In this document: positions 49,701-58,991 of the stretch, one piece after another | How the letters are laid out: every line of letters begins with the position of its first letter | How positions within the stretch are numbered: position 1 is the first letter of the stretch | Origin: Gordius sp. MW1 | Lineage: Eukaryota > Nematomorpha > Gordioida > Gordea > Gordiidae | Length of the DNA stretch: 64,000 nucleotides | Assembly (NCBI GenBank): GCA_964036665.1 | Contig: OZ038526.1 | Location: 7,564,001 to 7,628,000 of the forward strand | Reading direction: 5' to 3' | Program-made: the position numbers and the translations under genes | Notes under the pieces: model-generated | Databases searched by the model: none | Told to the model about the DNA's origin: nothing | The model's input: the letters and a program-made list of their open reading frames with translations, nothing else

Positions 49701-50714
49701 TTTTTTCATAAATAGTAATTTTTCGATAGTCTCAGGTAGAAGAGATCTTCTATGTGGATTATCAATATCACCAGTTATACTAAAAATAGATTCAGAAGGG
49801 ATATTGTTTATATATTATTGGATGATTATTAAGGATATGTTTTCTAAGATTTGTGGTGTTAAAACTAATTGATGTCTTGCCACCTCTTAAAACATTTTTA
49901 TTGCAGTTATCAATTGTACAGGCTGCAATATGTGCTGACGCTGAGTTCTTATGAATTATAAAATAATTCCAAATTAATGACTTGCTTTTACTTTTAGACT
50001 TAAATACATTATATTATAAATTGTAAATACGAACTAACTTACATAATAAGATAAATAAGTGGCGGTAGAAATTTGAATGAATCATTCAATGAAAAAATAA
50101 ATAAGATTTAAGACCAATTAAGTAAAATTTAATAAGTATATAGATATACAGCTCTAACAAATATAATATTTGTAAAAAAAGTTTCAAGTTAACCGATACC
50201 GATATCATTAAAAAATTCTTGATATCGGTACCGATACCAATATCGGTGCAGCCCTAGCTCGAGGCCCTTTTTTTTAATCTGCCCCCCCCCCTAATTCAAA
50301 ACCTGCGTACGCCCATGTCTCCAATTAAAAAAAAATTTTCCCATATACTAAATTACATATATGGTAAATAATAAAACAAAATTTATTGCAGCAAAACGGA
50401 TTTTGTAAGCTTAAATTATAAACAACTAACTCTTATATTATTGAATTAGATGAATAAAAAAGTTAAAAAAAATATAATGTAATTGTAAAACTTACGAATA
50501 ACGATGTGTATTTGCTGTCGTAAAAGTATATGGGTGTGTCCAAGTATATTTCGGGAGAACTAGTTTCATCAAAAGCTGACAATTTTACATCATGATTTTG
50601 GCCTCTATTGTAAGGCAATAAATAAACTAAACCCAAGGAATTTCCTCCTCTTAAAGATAAAACGAGATTTAGCGATAAGATAATAAGAGGGTAGTTCATG
50701 ATAAAATTTAACAT
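31656..50714 (-). CDS. NID: Nidogen (entactin), about 20 exons
   Basis: Nidogens are secreted basement-membrane glycoproteins linking laminin and collagen IV networks. Reading on the minus strand the exons give the nidogen domain order: signal peptide and NIDO, EGF, G2F barrel, EGF array, YWTD propeller, terminal EGF. Splice sites are GT-AG throughout. The middle exons (147, 234, 201, 216, 117, 147, 153, 207, 207, 264, 132, 309 bases) are all multiples of three and phase 1, as usual for shuffled extracellular modules. No thyroglobulin type-1 module (CWCV) was seen, unlike vertebrate nidogens. Introns range from 54 bases (39202-39255) to over 2 kb and carry many MITEs. The end of the NIDO part is the only stretch I could not resolve. 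Details are given domain by domain. Confidence 0.93.
31854..34328 (-). CDS. NID: Nidogen exons: LDL-receptor YWTD beta-propeller
   Basis: Exons 34328-34020, 33258-33087, 32568-32411, 32336-32213 and 31972-31854. YWTD-type repeats seen: GDIYWTDVSGRKI, RNIFWTDSEKRSLEMASLDG, RRVYWSDWSRDVPKIESSMM, RDLCWVDAG and NFYWTDWKR. In the family this propeller binds the laminin gamma-1 short arm. The first exon has an inserted charged loop (RGGSRKRQDSPEEVDKEG), lengthening the first blade relative to vertebrate nidogen. Confidence 0.92.
32031..32122. mobile_element. hAT MITE (GGTCGACC family), 92 bases
   Basis: TAATGTTGTTAAAAGGGCTG at one end and its near complement at the other, with perfect 8-base target duplications gtagcaat at 32023-32030 and 32123-32130. 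Lies in a nidogen intron. Confidence 0.88.
32703..32891. mobile_element. hAT MITE (GGTCGACC family)
   Basis: TAGTATTGTAAAAAGGGGTG start, internal TTAGTCGACTAAACATAA, end AAAACACTA. Nidogen intron. Target duplication not clear. Confidence 0.75.
34435..34638. mobile_element. hAT MITE (GGTCGACC family)
   Basis: TAGTGTTGTAAG start and CGACACTA end, with GGTCGACC near both ends. Flanking 8-mers ctatacac and ctacacac agree at seven positions. Nidogen intron. A G-tract remnant follows at about 34675-34795 (GGCGCGTAGCCAGG...CTGGCTACGCC). Confidence 0.85.
34995..39794 (-). CDS. NID: Nidogen exons: EGF-module array
   Basis: Exons 39794-39678, 39402-39256, 39201-39049, 38280-38074, 36895-36689, 35910-35647 and 35126-34995. 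Each encodes one six-cysteine EGF module, except 35910-35647 which has two, for about eight in all. 39402-39256 opens with DIDEC and has a VNNPGSYSCKC segment, a calcium-binding EGF. Several modules end in GYxGDGxxC, the usual nidogen pattern. All exons are phase 1 on both sides. Confidence 0.92.
36142..36347. mobile_element. hAT MITE (GGTCGACC family)
   Basis: Internal TTAGTCGAAATTTGAAAAAC and terminal AACAACACTA place it in the family; the left end is diverged. Nidogen intron. Confidence 0.7.
36935..37250 (+). repeat. Hairpin-terminus element in nidogen intron
   Basis: Contains TAATTGCTATGTGCAATTTA, then GAGCTCGC, GTCCGTCCGTCCTGTCC and GTGGAAACTTATAAGGGTTT. The 3' part (CAAATAGACTAGCTTACCGC) matches the complement of the element ending at 61571. 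The GTCC microsatellite behind a hairpin terminus resembles Helentron-derived elements. A shorter relative is at 38370-38535. Confidence 0.6.
37822..38019. mobile_element. hAT MITE (GGTCGACC family) with perfect target duplication
   Basis: TAGTGTTGTAACTGG start, ACAACACTA end; perfect 8-base duplications cctcggat at 37814-37821 and 38020-38027. Nidogen intron. Confidence 0.9.
39795..40952. other. Nidogen intron, AT-rich
   Basis: Contains an 18-base perfect palindrome TTTTGCTGCGCAGCAAAA at 40132-40149. No transposon ends identified. Confidence 0.5.
40953..44372 (-). CDS. NID: Nidogen exons: G2F beta-barrel domain
   Basis: Three exons: 44372-44139, 43319-43119 and 41168-40953. They read SPQRINGRLNGIINGQ, YTALSQIPGTISHGMKLLLP, then FEGIDNFGNLIMNSEIQGDL, then EIHFEECQH and VYDEREKVLRFASQSKIK. 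This is the G2F/nidogen-2 barrel that binds perlecan and collagen IV in vertebrates; partner binding here is inferred from the family. Confidence 0.92.
41169..43118. other. Nidogen intron with one hAT MITE and C tracts
   Basis: 42922-43061 is a GGTCGACC-family hAT MITE (TAGTGTTGTAAAAACGGC to GACAACACTA). C tracts lie at 42163-42177 and 42301-42310. A 10-base stem (AGATCTGCAC, 42780-42789, with its complement 42802-42811) is present. 41220-41275 carries the ACGGACGGAC and GCATAGCAATTA terminus of the hairpin family. The rest is unassigned. Confidence 0.55.
45054..45200 (-). CDS. NID: Nidogen exon: first EGF module
   Basis: Encodes VCDEYSCPNNAKCQNYSAGF followed by CCACNSGFYGNG, matching the first EGF of nidogens, which characteristically has the paired cysteines (FCC.C). 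Acceptor TAG at 45201-45203, donor GTAAGG after 45054; phase 1 on both sides. Confidence 0.92.
45201..45881. other. Nidogen intron with hAT MITE 45328-45437
   Basis: 45328-45437 begins TAGTGTTGTAAAAACGGC and ends AAAACACTA; flanking 8-mers ggtgcacc and tgtgcacc match at seven positions, the expected hAT target duplication. The remaining sequence has no feature I recognise. Confidence 0.7.
45882..47031 (+). repeat. Tandem-repeat cassette with hairpin terminus, copy 2 (complete)
   Basis: Starts ACTCGGGCCTTCGGCCCTCG, followed by the purine tract and TTTGCTATGCAATTTATGGG. Six tandem units begin near 46311, 46410, 46517, 46627, 46757 and 46884 (spacing about 99-130), each with TTGGCCAATGGTCAT and CCATTGGTCAGCAGCCAG. 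It ends AAATTGCATAGCAATTA. No coding frame. The start and end motifs match 21953-23846, so these are copies of one discrete element. Lies in a nidogen intron. Confidence 0.78.
47032..48045. other. Nidogen intron: repeat fragments
   Basis: 47085-47340 carries a cassette fragment with tRNA T-arm-like strings (GGTTCGATTCCCGG and GGGTTCGAACCCCGG on minus). 47348-47613 is a close copy of the hairpin-terminus element at 25012-25269. 47614-47980 has nothing recognised. Confidence 0.55.
48234..50714 (-). CDS. NID: Nidogen exons 1-4: signal peptide and NIDO domain
   Basis: Exons 50714-50496, 48946-48810, 48593-48449 and 48371-48234. Exon 1 gives a hydrophobic leader (YPLIILSLNLVLSL) followed by GLVYLLPYNRGQNHD. 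The joins read TSLFVNSNGIISF, APYYSDIDLTQGGAIYY, FAATWENVKGYL and NTFQAIIASDDERTYIIFLY, all landmarks of the NIDO domain. Phases agree across the four exons. A fifth exon is likely near 47990-48046 (reading LPVVEFFLQEG) but its boundaries are uncertain, and the expected segment after GSYNVV runs into a stop. Whether a small exon, a frameshift or an assembly error is responsible is open. Confidence 0.85.
49476..50316. mobile_element. Mutator-like G-tract element in nidogen intron 1-2 region
   Basis: Termini ATGGGCGTACGCGAGG and CCTGCGTACGCCCAT. Flanks atccccaatc and gtctccaatt agree at seven of ten positions. The interior is almost wholly a nested hAT element (49558-50256) between G and C tracts. 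Confidence 0.7.
49558..50256 (-). mobile_element. Nested hAT element with CCGATA subterminal repeats
   Basis: TAGGGCTGCATCAATAT at the left and ATATCGGTGCAGCCCTA at the right form hAT-type terminal inverted repeats; CCGATACCGATA units occur subterminally on both sides. On the minus strand 49803-49677 reads SIFSITGDIDNPHRRSLLPE followed by TIEKLLFMKKFW and a stop, a hAT transposase C-terminal dimerisation segment. Host flanks GTCGAGAC and GCTCGAGG are consistent with a damaged duplication. Confidence 0.78.
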
Positions 50715-51710
50715 TGATATTAGGAAATATCAGTGGCGTAAATGAGGGGGGGGGGGGGGGGACGGGAAATTCTCCCGTCCCCCCGGTTTTTTGATTAATA
50801 ACTAATTAAGATGGGTTAAAATATTATAGTTTAGTTACATCAAAGACTTTAAGACACTTATAAAAATCTAGAAACATAATATAAACATCTAATTTAATTT
50901 GATTTAAATGTTGACAAAATGCGTTGTAAAAAAAAAGTTTTGGCAGATTTCCCCCCCCCCCACGTGTGGGAAATATTGATAGTGAAACTATACATGTGTT
51001 AATTTAATGCTAAAAAACAAAGTAACATTGAATATATTCACATATGGTGCATAAAATATATAGGGGAGGGGAAGGTTAAACTTAAAATGCTAGGAGATGT
51101 TTTGCTTAAAATAGCATTATAACTGCTGTTGATGCTTTTGTAGGAGAAATTTAGTATATATTTTAGTAAAGTAAACTTTCACTTTTTGCTGCTTGGAAAA
51201 GAAAGGCAATTCCTTAGAATGTGCAACTTATGTTCTTGAAATTCCCTCATGCATGAATAGATGGAAGAATCAATGAGAACAACCTCTTTGCTATTTTAAA
51301 TTCTAAAGCATTTTTGTAGGGTGTTAATTTACAATTTTTAATTAAAGTGTAAGAGCCGATAAAATACTTTTTAGAGAAATTTGTTTATAGTTAACTTTGT
51401 TTAAAACAGCATTTATAAATTAAAAACGAATGCACTAAATATACTTGTGATTTTAATTTTATTCTTTTGTTAAGCGTTTTTATATTTTTTTATAGGTTTT
51501 ATTCGATTAATGTGATAAAATCGAGGGGCATAGGCATGGCCAAAAAATTTTAATAAATCTTTTATATTAAAATGAAATAATGTTTCCTTATTTAAATTCT
51601 GGTTAGGCCCATGTCGTAAATCACCTTTAAATATAATGGACTATCCAATCGGTAAACTAACAGGCTCGCTACACAAGCCTTAATAGGATTTCTGGTAAGC
51701 TTATAATTTA
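50715..51710. other. Upstream region of nidogen
   Basis: Likely holds the nidogen promoter and any 5' non-coding exon. G and C tracts near 50749-50783 and 50951-50960 (facing GGTTTTTTGATTAATAAC) mark a short G-tract repeat. No core promoter element could be supported. Confidence 0.4.
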
Positions 51711-53260
51711 CTAGCTGACCCGGCAAACGTTGTTTTGCCATATTAAAAATATTTTAAAAAAAATTAAAAAATTTAAATAAGAAAATTTAAAACTACCAAA
51801 AAAAATTTAAAAACTCAACTAAACGAAAAATAACAAATAATTAATATTTTTAAGGGTGGTTAAAAACACAAAATCTTACCTCATTAATGTTCGAATTAAA
51901 TTTTCATGAAGCAAATTTTTTTTAAGTCAAATTTACCTATAATCAAAAAAAAATATCGCGCCTGGCCTTTATGATAAAATATAAACAAAAGGCGGATACG
52001 GATACGCATATAGGTTATTTAACGAAAAATAACAAATAATTGATATCTTTAAGGGTGGTTAAAAACACAAAATTTTACCTCAATAATGTTCGAATTTAAA
52101 TTTTCATGAAGCAAATTTTTTTAAGTCAAATTTACCTATAATCATGGGCGTAGCCAGGTTTTGGATTAGGGGGGGGGGGGGGCAAAACGTTTAAAAGTTC
52201 AATTAGAGGGGGGCAAAACATAAATTTTTTAAATTTTTCAATGTTTTTGCATTGAAAAAAATTTGGTTTCGCAAATTAGGGGGGGGGGGGGGGGGCAGCC
52301 GAGGATTTCAATACAAAAACCCTTAAAAATTAAAAAAAAATTATGTTTTGCCCCACCCCCTAATTAGCCAGGCAGGCGGGGGCAGGGGGCGCGGCTGCCC
52401 CCCCCTATTTGAACTTAACTCCAATTAATACAGATGCTTATTAGCGAATTTACACAAAAATAAAAGATCACTATGGAAATCGACAAATCTAACACGATTT
52501 CCATACACGGATCAATGCCATCCAATTAGATTTTAACGCGTTTTCTTTTTAATATTTTATTTACCAATGTATTTTACCCATGTGATTATTAGAATAAACT
52601 ACTATTTGTAAAAAAAAAATTGTTTTGGTAAATTAAAATTTAAATTACGGTTGCATGAAAATTTTTGGATAGTCGAGACCTTTTTTTTTTTGCTCTCAGG
52701 AAAATTGTTGGGTAGTCAAGACCTTTTTTTTTAATCTGCCCCCCCCCCTAATTCAAAACCTAGCTACGCCCATGGATATATCAACATTTATTGGCACTTT
52801 GTTAAAAGTATTTTCATTTTTCTCCTTGTTTAACGTGCAAAAAATGACAAAATTAGATTTTTTAATTTATTTAGCCACGCAGGAGGGGGGGGGACACGAC
52901 CGTCCTATAATAATAATAATAATTGAAGCAAAAAATGGCTTTGATAGTGCGTAAAAAGTTTTCATTTTCCGCAACACATGCCTACTGCATTTATCACCAG
53001 ACTACCTACACGATAGATAGATAAGATACGCAGCAGTACGTGATGAGGGCAGGGCGTTTGATTGACGTTCGAAACAGCGTCAAAACGCATAAAACCCAAT
53101 ATCTCGAAAACTACTCCACCGATTTGGCTGGAACATATATTAAAAAACGCTCCGGAGTGGCGGGAATAAACTGTGAAATTTTGAGCCAAATCGGTCCGGT
53201 AGTTCTCCAAAATTGGTGGCGGCATACATACACACATACACACATAGTTTCATTTTTATA
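51711..53260 (+). mobile_element. CTAGCTGACCC composite repeat, copy 3
   Basis: Same 5' start as copies 1 and 2, a duplicated AATATTTTTAAGGGTGGTTA/GATATCTTTAAGGGTGGTTA segment, a G-tract Mutator-like insertion (about 52145-52772), and the 3' module with the ACCGATTTGG inverted pair and CATAC repeat. Its 3' end joins directly to copy 4. Confidence 0.7.
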
Positions 53261-54451
53261 CTAGCTGACCCGGCAAACGTTGTTTTGCCATATTAAAAAT
53301 ACTTAAAAAAAATTAAAAAAATTTAAATAAGAAAATTTAAAACTACCAAAAAAAAATTTAAAAGCTCAACTAAACGAAAAATAACAAATAATTGATATTT
53401 TTAAGGGTGGTTAAAAACACAAAATTTTACCTCAATAATGTTCGAATTTAAATTTTCATGAAGCAAATTTTTTTAAGTCAAATTTACCTATAATTAAAAA
53501 AAAATATTGCGCCTGGTCTTTATGATAAAATATAAACAAAAGGCGGATACGGATACGCATATAGTTTATTTAACGAAAAATCAAACGTCGTTTTATTAGC
53601 AGAATATATATCATGGGCGTACCCAGGTTTTGAATTAGGGGGGGGGGGCAAAATATAAATTTTTTTTTAATTTTTAAAGGTATTTGTATTGAAATTTGGC
53701 GCGGCTACCCCCCCCCCCCCCCTATTTGAACTTAACTCAAATTAATACAGATGCGTATTAGCGAATTTACACAAAAATATAAATTATTTTGGTAAAATAA
53801 AATTTAAATTACGGTCGCAGGAAAATTTTTGGATAGTCGAGACCCTTTTTTTTTTGCTCTCAGGAAAATTTTTGGGTAGTCAAGACCTTTTTTTTAATCT
53901 GCCCCCCCCCCTCTTAATTCAAAACCTGGCTACGCCCACCCATGGATATATCAACATTTATTGGCACTTTGTTGAAAGTATTTTTATTTTTCTCCTTATT
54001 TAACGTGCAAAAAATGACAAAATTAGATTTTTTAATTTATTTAGCCACGCAGGAGGGGGGGGGGACACGACCGTCCTATAACAATAAAATTAATTGACGT
54101 GAAGAAAAATAAGTAAAAAATGGCTTTGATATGTTGCAAAGTGCGTAAAAAGTTTGCATTTTCCGCAACACATGCCTACTGCATTTATCACACTACCTAC
54201 ACGATAGATATTAGATAGGCAGTACGTGATGAGGGCGTTTGATTGACGTTCGATACCGCGTCAAAACGCATAATACCCAATATCTCGAAAACTACTGGAC
54301 CGATTTGGCTGGAACATATCTTAAAACACGCTCCGGAGTGGCAGGAATAAACTGTGAAATTTTGAGCCAAATCGGTCCGGTAGTTCTCCAAAATTGGTGG
54401 CGGCATACATACACACATACACACATACATAGTTTCATTTTTATATATAAG
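53261..54451 (+). mobile_element. CTAGCTGACCC composite repeat, copy 4
   Basis: Begins immediately after the TTTCATTTTTATA end of copy 3, in the same orientation, and ends TTTTTATATATAAGA. It contains a G-tract insertion at about 53613-53942 flanked by ATATATC strings. Confidence 0.7.
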
Positions 54452-54539
54452 ATTATTATCATTTCCTCGCCATCATTACATTTATAATGTCTCATTAAGT
54501 AACTTGATAAAAAATTAAAAAAAAAATCATTGAGGAAAT

Positions 54540-55780
54540 ACGTAATCACTACTTATTATTAGCTCACTTTCCATTTGTTTACTGTCACGCTCGGAATGTC
54601 TTGTCTTGCACCGAATGTCACGCACCGAATGTCTTGTCACCTTTCTCCTTTTTTTCGTCGTGTTTACCACTGAGCGCTCTGAATTCGAATAAACCATCCT
54701 GTGTACGATACCCTGTGCCCCCCTACAAAGGGCTATGCCTTTACTGATGCGGGTTTGAATATCGACGAGGGCAATTTTTTTATTTATTTTTTTAATTAAT
54801 ATATTGTTTTTGTTAATACCATTGATAATATGGCATTTTGGCCGTCCGCTGGCTGCTAACCAATGAAAAAAATGACCATTGGCCAAATTGTGAATCGAAT
54901 TTTTTTCTTCTTCTAATTTTTAATTGCTCTTTGTCTAACATTGATAATTACCCTGTGCCCCCCCCCCTACAAGAGCCTATGCCTCTGCTGATATGGGTCC
55001 GCCCCCCCCCCCCTACAAAGGCCTATGCCCCTACTGATGTGTCGAATCCCGGGGAGGCCAAATTTTTTTTATTTTTTTTTTAATTCATATTGTTTTTGTT
55101 AATACCATGGATAATATGACTTTTTGGCCGTCCGCTGGCTGCTAACCAATGAAAAAAATGACCATTGGCCAAAGTGTGAATCGAAATTTGTTTTTTCGTT
55201 TTTTTTGACTCTTACTTATGTATTTATATCCACTTTTACCGTGTCCTGGCTGCTAACCAATGAAAAAAAATGACCATTGGCCAAAGTGTGAATCGAAGTT
55301 TTTTTTTGTTTTTTGACTCTTATGTATTTATAGACCATCTCTTGGTACTGACCAATGGAAAAAAATGACCATTGGCCAAAGTGTGAATCGAAATTTTTTT
55401 TCGTTTTTTTTTGACTCGTCTGTATTTATAGATCATCTCTTAGTACTGACCAATGAAAAAAATGACCATTGGCCAAAGTGTGGTTAAAAAATTTTCAATG
55501 ACATTTTGAGATGCGCGGTCGTAACAGGCAATAGCGGAGCTATTGCATATCGCTGCTCATTTTATTGTCGTAAGCCTATTATTAATTTTTTGAGCAACTG
55601 TACCCTGTGCCCCTCAACAAAGGCCTATGCCTCTACTAATATAGGGTCGAATCTTGGCCAAGTTTTTTTATTAACCTAACACTGATTGTTCTTGTTAATA
55701 ACATTGATGATATAGACTTTTTGGCCGTCCGCTGGCTATTTTAGAATATTATTGATTTTTTCTAGATATATGAGAAAGAT
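54540..55780 (-). repeat. Tandem-repeat cassette, inverted orientation, degraded
   Basis: Units read TGACCATTGGCCAAAGTGTG preceded by GCTGCTAACCAATGAAAAAA, at about 54836, 55130, 55250, 55340 and 55445, the complement of the cassettes at 21953 and 45882. GCCTATGCCTCTACTGAT and TCGAATCCCGGGGAGGCC strings (tRNA T-arm-like) recur between them. Neither end of the cassette is clear. Confidence 0.65.
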
Positions 55781-55916
55781 TATAAAATAGAAAAATACAA
55801 GAATATTATTCATATATTCGTATAATAAAGAAAAATATCTATATTCATACAATAAAGGTAAAAAATGTATTTTTTGTTTTATTTTTTCCCCATGTTAATT
55901 GCTATGTTACCATAGG

Positions 55917-56220
55917 AAATGTTATCTTTAGGAATTAGTATGTCGTGTTGCGCTAAATCCATAAAAAGTTAGTGTATTTAACTTTTTAAAAAATATGAAG
56001 GTGTGCCATTTGGATTTTCTTAACACTTTTAATATTTTGAATAAAACAGGAGAAATTTTTAGAGATTTTTTTAAAAAGTCGAGACAAGTCAAGAAATCTC
56101 GTCATGAGACGAGACCAAGATTTTTCTAAACCGAGATGAGACGGAGATTTTCATAATCGCTGTCGAGACGAAACAAAATCCTGCTTTCGAGACCGGGACG
56201 AGAACGAGATCGAAACATTA
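55917..56220. mobile_element. Truncated copy of the CGAGAC hAT-like element
   Basis: Matches the right-hand 340 bases of 23848-24995 (ATGTTATCTTTA, then CAGGAGAAATTTTTA, then CGAGAC units) and ends CGAAACATTA at the same point. Confidence 0.75.
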
Positions 56221-57091
56221 AGAGTATACTTTGACCGAATTTCATAAAAATCTTTCCTGTCTAGCCAATTATGTTAAAAAAAACTAATTTTCATTTTATG
56301 GTATGATTTCAAGGATCTATTATCATGGCTATATAAAGCCTTGGCATATATATACACAGGAAACAAAATCTACATAGATTTCTAAATTTTAATACCCAAA
56401 TTAAATTCCAATAAAAATAATTAAATTGTGTTTGCAAAAGGAAGTTAGGAGCAAACACTGACCTTAATTATTATATTAGTGTCCTAAAGAGACCTTTAAA
56501 TTAATTGGTGTCATTCGAATTCTTTGCCTAGGCATAGCTTTTCCGCCTAGGCATAGATGGCCGTAATCAATAATAAAATACTTAATAATGAATAAGTTAA
56601 AGCCTATATATTGTTGAATCAAACATCCAATATAGAATACGAAAAATTTAATTAACATATTTATCATTTTTACATTGAATTATTAGCATTGTTGGCTAAA
56701 TAAATAAACTTCTCTTCTTCAAACAATTAAAAGGTAAAAATAAAGTAAGTTAAACTGCAAACAAAAAAGAAGCCTAAAAGATAGTTAGATTAATTGTACT
56801 ACTTATTGGACTACATACTTGTTTTAATAATAATCATATATCTTAAAATGAAATTATAAATGACTTTCAAATATAATGTTTTAAAATTAATATGTAAAAC
56901 AGTTTTTAAATTTGTATATTTTATTTGCACCCCAACAAAGTTATAAATTTTTTAGATTGTTTATGAGGGTAGATTTACGAAAAAAACATTATCTTTTTTA
57001 ATAAATATATTTCAAATTGGAAAGTGCATTTTTAATATACGCTATGTTGCCTAAATTGAAAATTTCAATAATTTGTTAAAAAATTTTAAAC
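56221..57091. other. Intergenic, nothing recognised
   Basis: AT-rich; a short internal duplication of CCTAGGCATAG near 56527-56556. No gene supported. Confidence 0.35.
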
Positions 57092-58860
57092 AGGCGCGTA
57101 GCCAAGGGGGCAGAAAGCGGGAATTTTCTACCCCCTTGACCAAAATTTGAAAATTTTTTAAAGGTCCATGTCCTTTTTTAACACTGTCGGTCGGGTGGGG
57201 TCATTTTTTTTTTGAAACAAATTATTAAAACCCATTATTGTAAACCCATTTGTAAAGAAATTTTTTGTATACATATCTTTTTATTTAAAATATTAAAGTT
57301 TTAAACTCTGATTTTAACATAATAAATTTTCCTCGTGGTATAAGTGCTTATTTGTGTGATTTTTACGGGAACCGGTCAAAGTCGCAGGAAAAAGCAGCAG
57401 AATTGGTCAGAACTGGTCAGATCAAGATTGGTCAGGAGGGTTAGGGTTAGGGTTAGTGTTTTAGGTCAGCGTTTTAGGTTCGGGTTAGGGTTAGATGCAC
57501 ATCAAATTCCTTCCCCATTTGAGATTTAATTCTAATATATTGATTATCTAAAATCTTGATCTGACCAGTTCTGACCAATTCTGCTGCTTTTTTTCTGCGA
57601 CTTTGACCCCGATTCATTTTTACTGCATTTTTTGATTTTTTAATAAGTTTAATATTAAAAAGTGCAGTTTTTTTATAGTTCTTCGTCTTAAGATGGTATA
57701 TGAACATAACAGTTATAACATTTTATCAAGTTTCTTGATGATTCTATGATTACGTATCCTAGAGTAGTCATGAATCTCTGAGTGAGTTAACAGGAATTAA
57801 GATGAGAAGAGTTAATTGATATGCCTAAAAAAATTAGTTACTTTTATAGAAAATAACTTAGAAGCTTTTATTATATAATATATTTCAAAGGAAAAGTCAA
57901 TACTAAGTGGCACAAAAAATTGTTATAATAAAAATGTTAGAATAAAATAGAATTGTGTATTTCATTTAACTGGAGTAAAGCCATATGCATGGGCAACCAA
58001 AACTCCTCTTGATTGTTTTAAATTACTTATTAAAGATGTAATAATAAAGAGTAGAGTGAAATTTAGCAAATTTATGACTATATAAATATATGTAGAAAAT
58101 GTCTATGTAACTATTTTTGTGACCTCATAAAATTTCTTATATAACATTTTTCATTTAAATATTTTTCATTAATTTTGATCTTTTATTATGATTCTATATA
58201 AAAATCTATATAAAATAACATTTAACTTTATAAAAATATGAGTTGAGACTAATAGTATCTTTTTTGGATTAAAAAATTTAAAGCCAAAAATTGCCTAAGT
58301 TTGACCATCTCTATTTTTTTGTATTAGGGTTTATTTTTCCCAAATTTTCTACATTTATAGTTTCAACCTTCTTTTATAATATCTTATTAATTAAACCATA
58401 AAATATCATATGGTTTTTTGGGTATGAGGAAAAGTAGTCGTTAGGGGAAAAATTTTGGGGGTTGTTCTAATTCTAAATATAGATATAAAATTTTAACCAC
58501 TTGATCAAATAGCCAAATTAATATATTAATGAACGTATAAGAGTTGAAATATTATTCTTGCAAATTTTGACAAGTTTATATTATAAAATAAGGAAGTTAT
58601 AGCTATTTAAAGTTTGGGGTAATAATAATCCCAAATACCATCCGTGTTAGCATTTTAGACCCGACCGATGGAGTGTTAAGGGACAAAATCGATGGTAAAT
58701 GCTCTGATTTGAAGAGAAGAGATTTTTCCAAAGCAGGCTATATAGCGCCTTGAAGTTTCGCATATATACGCGAAGTTTACTTATGTTACATTATAAATAA
58801 AAGTTCGAAATTTTTTTTTAAATTTTTCTTCCCCCTTGAGAAAATCCTGGCTACACGCCT
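57092..58860. mobile_element. Mutator-like inverted-repeat element, 1.8 kb
   Basis: Left end AGGCGCGTAGCCAAGGGGG and right end ATCCTGGCTACACGCCT; both subterminal regions match the short element 61227-61498. Flanks aattttaaac and gtttttaaat agree at seven of ten positions. Contains the foldback element 57367-57615. The rest of the interior is AT-rich without a recognisable transposase. Confidence 0.65.
57367..57615. mobile_element. Foldback element with telomere-like core, second locus
   Basis: Arms 57374-57428 and 57553-57608 are inverted complements apart from a substitution and an A-tract length change. The core has GGGTTAGGGTTAGGGTTAG and TTTTAGGTCAGCGTTTTAGG followed by GGTTAGGGTTAGATGCA. 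The 8-mer atttttac lies on both sides (57359-57366 and 57616-57623). The arms have no similarity to those of the foldback at 5960-6238, but the core does. Confidence 0.78.
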
Positions 58861-58991
58861 GTTTTTAAATATTAGTTTCCAACGCGTTATTAGATGGAAT
58901 ATCTGAAAAGTTAGCTAGCGGGGGGAGGGCGGTTCTTTTACATAGGAAGTGAGAAAATTGTATTAAAATAAAACTCATCAATGCTTCAAAC

